Shown here piece by piece: positions 53,870 to 60,036 of a stretch of DNA of 60,036 nucleotides. A program made the position numbers and the translations under genes. The stretch is from Thalassospira alkalitolerans (lineage in GTDB: Bacteria; Pseudomonadota; Alphaproteobacteria; Rhodospirillales; Thalassospiraceae). The notes under the pieces are model-generated. The model saw nothing but the letters and a program-made list of their open reading frames with translations. It did no database searches and was not told where the DNA came from. Every line of letters begins with the position of its first letter. The stretch's first letter is position 1. The stretch is from the NCBI RefSeq assembly GCF_002115745.1, contig NZ_JFKB01000020.1, positions 1-60,036 of the forward strand. Reading direction: 5' to 3'.

Positions 53870-55678
53870 TCAGTCTCGGACTGCTGTTGTATCCGTTATC
53901 GTCGATGCTTCATCGGCGAATTGCAAATTATACAGGTTGGCGTAAGCCCCGCCAAGGGCCAGCAATTCGTCGTGTCTTCCCTGTTCGGAAAGGCGACCAT
54001 TCTGAATGACGCAAATCTTGTCCGCATCGATAATCGTCGAAAGACGATGGGCAATCACAAGGGTTGTGCGGCCTTTCATCAATTCGGTCAGAGCGCCCTG
54101 AATGTGGCGTTCTGATTCCGTATCCAGTGCTGAGGTTGCTTCGTCCAGCAACAGGATCGGTGCATTTTTTAACATCGCACGCGCAATCGCAATACGCTGG
54201 CGCTGACCACCTGAAAGCTTGACCCCATGTTCGCCAACAATGGTGTCATAGCCGTTTTCAAGTTGCAGGATAAAATCATGGGCGGCGGCATGACGCGCCG
54301 CATCCTCGATTTCTGCATCTGTTGCCCCGAATCGGCCATAGGCAATGTTGGAGCGCACAGTGTCGTCAAACAGGGTGATTTCCTGACTGACCAATGCGGT
54401 CGCCTTGCGCAGGCTTTCCATTGTGACATTGCGAATGTCCTGACCATCAATCGTGATCGCACCGGCACTGATATCGTAAAAGCGCGGGATCAGGTTCAGG
54501 ATGGTCGACTTGCCCGCACCTGATGGACCGACAAGGGCAACAGTCTGGCCAGCTTCGATGTCAAGGTTGACAGCGCGCAGGGCCGTGATTTCCTCGTTAT
54601 AAGAAAATGCGACATTTTCAAAACGGATCGCACCGCCCTTTATCTCAAGTTCGGTGGCGTCATCTGCGTCCCGAATTTCAGGTTCGATATCCAGAACCAT
54701 GAAGACGCGTTGCGATGCCGCAAGGCCTGCCTGCAAGTTGATGTTGATATTCGCAAGGCGTTTGACCGGCTCATAGGCAAGGAGAAGAGCGGTAATAAAC
54801 GAAAAGAAGCTCCCCGGATCACTTGCCCCATCGATCACCCGGCTACCGCCATAGATGATAATGGTCGTAATTGCGGCTCCGCCCAGTGTTTCCATGATCG
54901 GGGATGACCGGGCACTTACTTTTTGTGCTTTGAAGCTGAGATCAAAAACAGTCTCGACAAGCTTTTCCATCCGCGAACATTCATAGGGCTCCATGCCATA
55001 GGCTTTGACATGGCGGACACCTTGGAAGGTCTGTTCCAGAAGGGTTGCAAATTCACCAATCTGTTGTTGGGTATTCGCAGACACCTTGCGCATGCGTTTG
55101 CCCAGACGTGCGATTGGCAGGATCGCGGCCGGGAATACCGTGAAGGCAATGATCGCCAATTGCCAATCCTGATAGAACATGACACCGATCAGGACGATCG
55201 CGGTTAGAAAGTCCTTGCCAAAGCCCGTCAGGGATACTGAAACGGCGGCACGCATGGCGCTGATATCGCTGGTAAAGCGCGTGATCAGCTTGCCGGTGTT
55301 TGTGTTGTGGAAAAAGCCAATATCAAGACGGATGACATGCTCATAAAGCTTGTTCTGAATATCGGCTAAAATTCGACCGCCAACATAGCTCATCAAAACG
55401 GATTGCCCGTAGTTCGCAAAGCCTTTCACGGCAAAAGCCGCAAGAACGGCCATGCCAACAGGTACGAGCATCGCCGGATTTTTTTTGACAAAGACCTCGT
55501 TTATCACCGGATCCATCAAATAGGCATAGCCGCCGGTTGCTGCGGCCATAAGTGCCATGCAAATCAGGGCGAGAACAATCTTGCCAAAATAGGGTGCGAC
55601 CGCATCTTGCACGATGCGCTTGACCATAGGCCAAGTGGCCCAATGTTCTGTCGTGTGGTCTAGAGAATTTTTTGGCAA
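53870..55678 (-). CDS. msbA: Lipid A / lipid export ABC transporter (MsbA-like)
   Basis: A 602-residue fused half-transporter that flips core-lipid A across the inner membrane as a homodimer. Six membrane helices (about 25-315) precede the ATPase: Walker A GPSGAGKST, signature LSGGQRQRIAIARAM, Walker B LLLDEATSALD and switch IAHRLSTI. It is the first gene of the operon msbA, DUF374, waaA, lpxK, lpxL-like, all tightly packed. A ~200-base spacer divides it from the divergent kinase gene. Confidence 0.93.
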   Translation of the reverse strand: MPKNSLDHTTEHWATWPMVKRIVQDAVAPYFGKIVLALICMALMAAATGGYAYLMDPVINEVFVKKNPAMLVPVGMAVLAAFAVKGFANYGQSVLMSYVGGRILADIQNKLYEHVIRLDIGFFHNTNTGKLITRFTSDISAMRAAVSVSLTGFGKDFLTAIVLIGVMFYQDWQLAIIAFTVFPAAILPIARLGKRMRKVSANTQQQIGEFATLLEQTFQGVRHVKAYGMEPYECSRMEKLVETVFDLSFKAQKVSARSSPIMETLGGAAITTIIIYGGSRVIDGASDPGSFFSFITALLLAYEPVKRLANININLQAGLAASQRVFMVLDIEPEIRDADDATELEIKGGAIRFENVAFSYNEEITALRAVNLDIEAGQTVALVGPSGAGKSTILNLIPRFYDISAGAITIDGQDIRNVTMESLRKATALVSQEITLFDDTVRSNIAYGRFGATDAEIEDAARHAAAHDFILQLENGYDTIVGEHGVKLSGGQRQRIAIARAMLKNAPILLLDEATSALDTESERHIQGALTELMKGRTTLVIAHRLSTIIDADKICVIQNGRLSEQGRHDELLALGGAYANLYNLQFADEASTITDTTAVRD

Positions 55679-55881
55679 CGAATTCTTCCCGGTCGTGCGG
55701 CGTCATTTCCAATTGTATCAGATTGATACTATCTATATGGATGACGCCATGAATGTCTTGAACGTTCCGGGCTGTTGCTAGCATGCCCGGGCATGAGCGG
55801 CAAGCCGCAGCAAGGTTATATCCAATACTAATAGGGTCTGCTGCAAAGTAGACCTCGAAAAACGACATATAAGATAAAAAA

Positions 55882-56712
55882 ATGACAGAGCAACTGCACA
55901 AGCTCGTAGAGCAGACGATTGCACAAGGTGTCGGTGCGCGGGTCTTTCCGTTGCGCTGGTCGGATCGTCGCATCTGGATCAAACAAGCCGTGCCTCCCAA
56001 GGCAAAGGGATGGCATCGCCTGCAACGCCTTGCTGCGACGCTGACCGGTGTTGCGTTGTTGCGTCCAACCGTATCACCCGGTGGTGAAAAAGGGTTGTTC
56101 AACGAAGCCAAAGCCCTGTGTCGCTTCAAGCGTGCCGGAATTCTGGTTCCTGATCTGGTGGCGGAAACAGATCATTGGATTGCGACGGGTGATAATGGTG
56201 CCATCCTGCAAACCGTAATCGAAGATGCGGTTAAGGCGGGGGATGAAAACCGTGTCGCGCAATTGGTTGGTATGGCCGGTCTTGCGCTGGCATCGCTTCA
56301 CAAGGCGGGGTTTGCCCATGGCGCGCCGCTTTTGCGCAACATGACCATTCGCGACGACGAAATGATCGGTTTCATCGATTTCGAAGAAGATCCCCAAGAT
56401 TTGATGCCCTTGCCCGATGCGCAGGCCCGTGACGTCTTGCTGTTTTTGTTTTCCATTCAGCGCGGTTTTAAGCGTCGTCCTGATTTGTTGCGGTCCGGCT
56501 GGGCGACCTATCTGGATGCAGCGGGCAGTGACGCACCGCAATTGCCCCCCTTGACGCATATTGTCGGGATCATTCGTCCGATATATATCCTGCTGTCCCC
56601 ATTTCGCCGCTGGCTGGGAACGGATGCGATCAATGCGATGCTGGCCTATCGCACCCTTCGCCGCAGTCTGCGGCGGGGTACCCCGCCAATTGCGGCCCGG
56701 GCCACAGACTAG
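55882..56712 (+). CDS. LPS-kinase-like (KdkA/InaA/Bud32-type) protein
   Basis: A 276-residue protein with a reduced protein-kinase fold: IWIKQAV (ATP-binding Lys), LFNEAKALCRFKRAGILVPD (alpha-C Glu), the catalytic loop FAHGAPLLRNM, and the metal motif GFIDFEEDP. This pattern is seen in lipopolysaccharide core kinases such as KdkA and WaaP. Divergence from msbA and the lipid A operon suggests it phosphorylates Kdo or inner-core sugar. The catalytic Asp of HxD is replaced (HGA), a known feature of such families, so activity is likely but unproven. Confidence 0.75.
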   Translation: MTEQLHKLVEQTIAQGVGARVFPLRWSDRRIWIKQAVPPKAKGWHRLQRLAATLTGVALLRPTVSPGGEKGLFNEAKALCRFKRAGILVPDLVAETDHWIATGDNGAILQTVIEDAVKAGDENRVAQLVGMAGLALASLHKAGFAHGAPLLRNMTIRDDEMIGFIDFEEDPQDLMPLPDAQARDVLLFLFSIQRGFKRRPDLLRSGWATYLDAAGSDAPQLPPLTHIVGIIRPIYILLSPFRRWLGTDAINAMLAYRTLRRSLRRGTPPIAARATD

Positions 56713-56789
56713 AAGCAGGCTCGGGGCCTGATCCTAGGTTCTGTCCCCGGGCGTGATCTTGGTTCGGCTTTCGGGTTCTTTCGCCCGTT

Positions 56790-57899
56790 TTATTCCGCGG
56801 GTTGTTTAATCGACAGCGAAAGTGCCGGTTCAGGCGCATTGTGCGGGGCTACGACGGTATCAACGGCCATGCGTTTTACCGCAATCCCGTCAAATCCACC
56901 GGAAAATGGTGCAAGATTGTGAAGAAACTGTGCGGCCGAGTTGCGCCAGCTATATTGCTCGGCCAAGGCACGTGCATCCTTGCTGTCAAGTTCAAGGGCC
57001 GCAAGGGCGGCTTCGCGAAGGTCGGCATCAATGGCGCCAGCCTTTGTTCCCCGGACAATATCAGCCGGTCCCTGAACCGGGAAGACCGCAACCGGGGTGC
57101 CCGATGCCAAGGCTTCAAGGATAACAAGGCCAAAGGTGTCGGTCTTGCTGGGGAAGACGAAAACATCGGCCGATGCAAAGGCAATGGCAAGGTCTTCGCC
57201 GATCTTTTTGCCAAGGAATTGCGCATTGGGATATTTTGACCGCAAGTCTGCCAATTGGGGGCCGTCGCCGACGACAAATTTTGTCCCCGGCAAATCAAGG
57301 TCAAGGAAGTGGCCGATATTCTTTTCCACCGCCACCCGTCCGACAAACAGCCAATGCGGTTTGGGAAAGTCGCCAAAGCTGGCATCCGGGCGTGGCCGGA
57401 ACAAGTCAAGATCGACCCCGCGGGACCAGATATGAAGATTGTTAAACCCGCGTTCCCCCAATTCATCCCGCAGGGTTTCCGTCGCCACCATGACCGATTG
57501 TGACTTGCCATGGAACCGGCGCATGCCGCGATATGAAATTGATAGCGGCAATTTGGTGCGGGCATAAAGATATTCGGGGAACCGCGTGTGATAGGCCGTT
57601 GAAAATGGCAGGTCGCGTTTCAGGCAATATTTGCGTGCGGCTTGTCCCAGCGGGCCTTCGGTCGAAATATGGATTGCCACCGGTTGCAGGGCGTCAATCA
57701 TGCGGGCCAATTTGCGTTTGGCAAAAAGCGCCAGCCGGATTTCCGGATAGGTCGGGCAGGGAATGGTCGTAAACTGGTCGGGCGAAATAACGTGAACATC
57801 GTGGCCCATCTCGTCCAATTCATTGCGGACGGTTTCAAGGGTACGCACAACGCCGTTGACCTGGGGGGACCAGGCATCTGTTACGATCAAAATTCTCAT
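56790..57899 (-). CDS. GT4 glycosyltransferase (Agt/glycolipid type)
   Basis: A 369-residue GT-B glycosyltransferase: WSPQVNGVVRTLETV at the start, AYHTRFPEYLYAR, SRGVDLDLFRP, VGRVAVEKNI and the donor motif SKTDTFGLVILEALASG. It resembles alphaproteobacterial enzymes that transfer glucose, glucuronate or mannose to diacylglycerol. Its ATG overlaps the plcP stop (ATGA), the arrangement known in marine bacteria where PlcP releases diacylglycerol from phospholipids and the transferase glycosylates it. Confidence 0.85.
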   Translation of the reverse strand: MRILIVTDAWSPQVNGVVRTLETVRNELDEMGHDVHVISPDQFTTIPCPTYPEIRLALFAKRKLARMIDALQPVAIHISTEGPLGQAARKYCLKRDLPFSTAYHTRFPEYLYARTKLPLSISYRGMRRFHGKSQSVMVATETLRDELGERGFNNLHIWSRGVDLDLFRPRPDASFGDFPKPHWLFVGRVAVEKNIGHFLDLDLPGTKFVVGDGPQLADLRSKYPNAQFLGKKIGEDLAIAFASADVFVFPSKTDTFGLVILEALASGTPVAVFPVQGPADIVRGTKAGAIDADLREAALAALELDSKDARALAEQYSWRNSAAQFLHNLAPFSGGFDGIAVKRMAVDTVVAPHNAPEPALSLSIKQPAE

Positions 57900-58813
57900 G
57901 CGGTCTTTCCAATCGGCGTGCCATTGCCCTTTTTCGAGCTTTGGGACGCGGCACCGGTACTTTCCCCGGTAATCCGGAACAGTGACATCAATTTGCCCAG
58001 CCCAAGTGACGGGCTGCTGGCTGCATCGCGGCCGGGTTGGGAATGGGTCATTGCCATCTGGCGCATTTCGGCCCAGTAAAGCAGTTCAAGTTTGCCGTTT
58101 TTGTCTTCGACAAGGGCCGTACAACTTTCGACCCAGTCACCATCATTGCAATACAGCACATCGCCAATCATGCGCTTTTCAGCATGATGGATATGGCCGC
58201 AAACAACACCGTCTACTTTGCGTTTGGCGGCTTCGTGGGCGACGGCGGTTTCGAAATTGCAAACAAACTGAACCGCGTTCTTGACCCGGTTTTTAAGATA
58301 GGCCGATAACGACCAGTACCCGTAACCAAGTTTGCGGCGGATGCCGTTGTAATATCGGTTAAGCGCAATCGCCAGGTTATAGGCCGTGTCCCCAAGATAG
58401 GCCAACCACTTGGCATATTTGACAACACCGTCAAATTCATCACCATGAATGATCAGTAATTTCTTGCCATCGGCTGTTTCGTGGATGTCATTCATCTTGA
58501 CGTCGATATGGCCAAAGGTCATATCGACAAATTCACGGGCGAATTCATCATGGTTGCCGGGGACAAAAATAACCTTTGCACCATTTTTGGCCTTGTCCAT
58601 GATTGTGGTGATTACGGCGTGGTGGCTTTCAGGCCAGTACCAGCTTTTCTTAAGCCGCCAGCCGTCAATGATATCGCCGACCAGATAATAGGTATCCGCC
58701 GTTACTTCATTGAGGAAATCCAAAAGAAGATCTGCCTGACATCCACGCGTACCGAGATGGACGTCCGAAATCCAGACCGTGCGGTAATGCGGTTTCAGCA
58801 TCATCGCTGTCAT
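57896..58813 (-). CDS. plcP: PlcP-type phospholipase C (calcineurin-like metallophosphoesterase)
   Basis: A 305-residue cytoplasmic metallophosphoesterase: ISDVHLGTRGCQADLLLDFL, GDIIDGWRL, FVPGNHDEFAREF, IHGDEFD and VCGHIHHAEKR, covering all metal ligands. Overall it follows rhizobial PlcP (SMc00171) as I recall it, which degrades phosphatidylcholine and other phospholipids during phosphate starvation; LpxH is a relative but less similar. ATG 58813 has GGAGGAG upstream. It forms an operon with the GT4 gene. A Pho-box-like repeat lies ~130 bases upstream. Confidence 0.82.
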   Translation of the reverse strand: MTAMMLKPHYRTVWISDVHLGTRGCQADLLLDFLNEVTADTYYLVGDIIDGWRLKKSWYWPESHHAVITTIMDKAKNGAKVIFVPGNHDEFAREFVDMTFGHIDVKMNDIHETADGKKLLIIHGDEFDGVVKYAKWLAYLGDTAYNLAIALNRYYNGIRRKLGYGYWSLSAYLKNRVKNAVQFVCNFETAVAHEAAKRKVDGVVCGHIHHAEKRMIGDVLYCNDGDWVESCTALVEDKNGKLELLYWAEMRQMAMTHSQPGRDAASSPSLGLGKLMSLFRITGESTGAASQSSKKGNGTPIGKTA

Positions 58814-58946
58814 CGCCGCTCCTCCGTATCCTGCCAAAATAATGGCTGGAATCCGACAGTCTTACATGCCGGATACTGTCCCCAACCAGTAATGTTGTAA
58901 AACAAACGGCGGTAATAGATAACCCGTTCATATAAATTTATCGGTT

Positions 58947-58964
58947 CTGTAAATATACTGTTAC
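58947..58964 (+). promoter_or_regulatory. Candidate Pho box between plcP and lipid-kinase genes
   Basis: CTGTAAA (58947-58953), TATA, CTGTTAC (58958-58964): two 7-base direct repeats 11 bases apart, the geometry of PhoB sites (consensus CTGTCAT-N4-CTGTCAT). Each half matches CTGT and one A. It lies 66 bases before the plus gene and ~135 before plcP. Confidence 0.5.
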
Positions 58965-59030
58965 ATATTTCATTTTTTATAAAGGGAACACGAAATTAAT
59001 GTTTCATTTTTATTTCGGAAGTTCTTCATA

Positions 59031-59990
59031 ATGACCCATGCCGGGGTAACCGTCATTTTCAATCCGCGTGCTGGCGGGAACAAACAGCGTTTCCTGTCAA
59101 GCATCCTGCAAAAGGCCGGGGTCAAGGTTGAATTGCTGCAAACAACCCATCCGGGGCATGCCCGCGAACTGGCGCGCAAGGTCCGTGCGCATCAACGTTT
59201 GTTCGTGGCCGGCGGGGACGGATCCCTGAACGAGGCCCTGAACGGATTGCTTGATGCCCAGATCGAAGGCCACGAAGTCCCGCCGCTTGGCATTATTCCG
59301 CTGGGAACAGCCAATGTTCTGGCGGTCGAGGTTGGGCTTGATATCCGGGCCCAGGCGATTGCCGATTACATCAATAACCCCGGTCAGGTCTGGGTGCGTC
59401 CCGGTCTGGTGAATGGTCGGGCGTTCTTTTTGATGGTTGGCATGGGGGCCGATGCGGACACGGTTGCAAATGTGTCGCTAAAGCTTAAAAAACTGATCGG
59501 CAAAGGGGCTTATGTCCTTGAAGGAATTCGTAATATTATCTTCCCGCGCCATCGTGATTTCGAAGTCAGTATCGGCCGCGAACAATATCGCGTTGCCGGT
59601 GTCGTTGCGACCCATGCCAAACATTATGGCGGGGCGTTTGTGATTTCACCCGATGCCAGCCTGACAGATAATACGCTTGATGTTGTCTTGATGCCCGGCA
59701 GCGGCTTTATGGCATTGGCGCGTTATGGCATCGCCCTGACCCTTAATCGCCTGCATGATCAGACCGATGTCTCTGTGGTAAAGGCGGAACGCCTGACAAT
59801 CACCAGTCATTGTGGCCCGGCCCCGTTGCAGATTGACGGCGAAAGTGCCGGAAAACTGCCGTGTGAAATCAGTTTGTCACCCTATCCGGTACGGCTGATG
59901 GTGCCACAGGCATATGCCAACCTGAGTAATGTCGCCAAAGACCATCAGGACATACCGGATCGCCCGATACTGCAAATTGCTGCGGACTAG
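59031..59990 (+). CDS. Diacylglycerol-kinase-family lipid kinase
   Basis: A 319-residue lipid kinase of DgkB/YegS type: VIFNPRAGGNKQ, the nucleotide loop FVAGGDGSLNEALNG (GGDGS for GGDGT), IPLGTANVLAVEVG and LQIDGESAGKLP near the end. It would phosphorylate diacylglycerol or a related lipid. Divergent from plcP, it could recapture diacylglycerol released by PlcP as phosphatidate when phosphate returns; this is inferred from position. It shares the control region with plcP. Confidence 0.85.
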   Translation: MTHAGVTVIFNPRAGGNKQRFLSSILQKAGVKVELLQTTHPGHARELARKVRAHQRLFVAGGDGSLNEALNGLLDAQIEGHEVPPLGIIPLGTANVLAVEVGLDIRAQAIADYINNPGQVWVRPGLVNGRAFFLMVGMGADADTVANVSLKLKKLIGKGAYVLEGIRNIIFPRHRDFEVSIGREQYRVAGVVATHAKHYGGAFVISPDASLTDNTLDVVLMPGSGFMALARYGIALTLNRLHDQTDVSVVKAERLTITSHCGPAPLQIDGESAGKLPCEISLSPYPVRLMVPQAYANLSNVAKDHQDIPDRPILQIAAD

Positions 59991-60036
59991 GTATTTGGGG
60001 TTAATTCCTAGGTGTTGTTTACATTCATTGACAACA

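Overview
The window looks like a chromosomal segment of a free-living, probably marine alphaproteobacterium of the Rhodospirillales, most like Thalassospira. The basis is protein similarity recalled from memory, GGAAC-N16-CGTT stress promoters, the lipid A gene order, and a PlcP/glycosyltransferase pair typical of marine alphaproteobacteria. No database was searched. Most of the DNA has moderate to high GC with compact, overlapping operons. The exceptions are an AT-rich methyltransferase gene near 26.3-27.1 kb and AT-rich regulatory spacers near 18.5 and 58.9 kb.

Layout. 1-5.95 kb: the 3' part of a giant secreted RTX/Ig-like repeat adhesin. 6.1-13.1 kb: a housekeeping run, rpmH-rnpA-yidD-yidC-engB-argB, then mtaB-ftsY. 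13.3-14.5 kb: an SDR gene divergent from an HxlR regulator, with an inverted-repeat operator. 14.6-19.6 kb: a stress block containing a lipid-kinase-like gene, dps, an exported LEA-like protein, a VTT membrane protein, a ribbon-helix-helix protein, an ECF sigma factor with a tiny anti-sigma-like partner, and a candidate small RNA. 19.9-31.6 kb: amn, chrA, a serine hydrolase, an MFS transporter, an XRE regulator, the AT-rich methyltransferase with a regulator remnant behind it, then rsmD, an rluB-type gene with a long repeat tail and a PuuD-like amidotransferase in one operon, and tadA. 31.7-39.7 kb: a DASS transporter, a methyltransferase, opgD, a class III cyclase, and an SDR/Atu4866 pair divergent from an AraC regulator. 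39.7-43 kb: a cobalamin riboswitch and a corrinoid-type ABC importer. 43-49.8 kb: purD, xseA, an M23 peptidase, a gamma-glutamyltransferase-like gene, a MarR regulator and an unknown membrane protein. 49.9-56.7 kb: a lipid A operon (msbA, DUF374 acyltransferase, waaA, lpxK, lpxL-like) and a divergent LPS-kinase-like gene. 56.8-60 kb: a PlcP-like phospholipase and a GT4 glycosyltransferase, divergent from a lipid kinase.

How it works together. Two circuits stand out. First, dps and an exported acidic helical protein share one intergenic region holding two head-to-head, exact general-stress (EcfG) promoters. About 2 kb away lie an ECF sigma factor, an 80-residue anti-sigma-like protein and a well-delimited candidate small RNA. 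Second, plcP, the glycosyltransferase and a diacylglycerol-kinase-like gene flank a Pho-box-like direct repeat, which suggests phosphate-controlled replacement of phospholipids by glycolipids. No tRNA, rRNA, CRISPR array, intact insertion sequence or prophage was seen.
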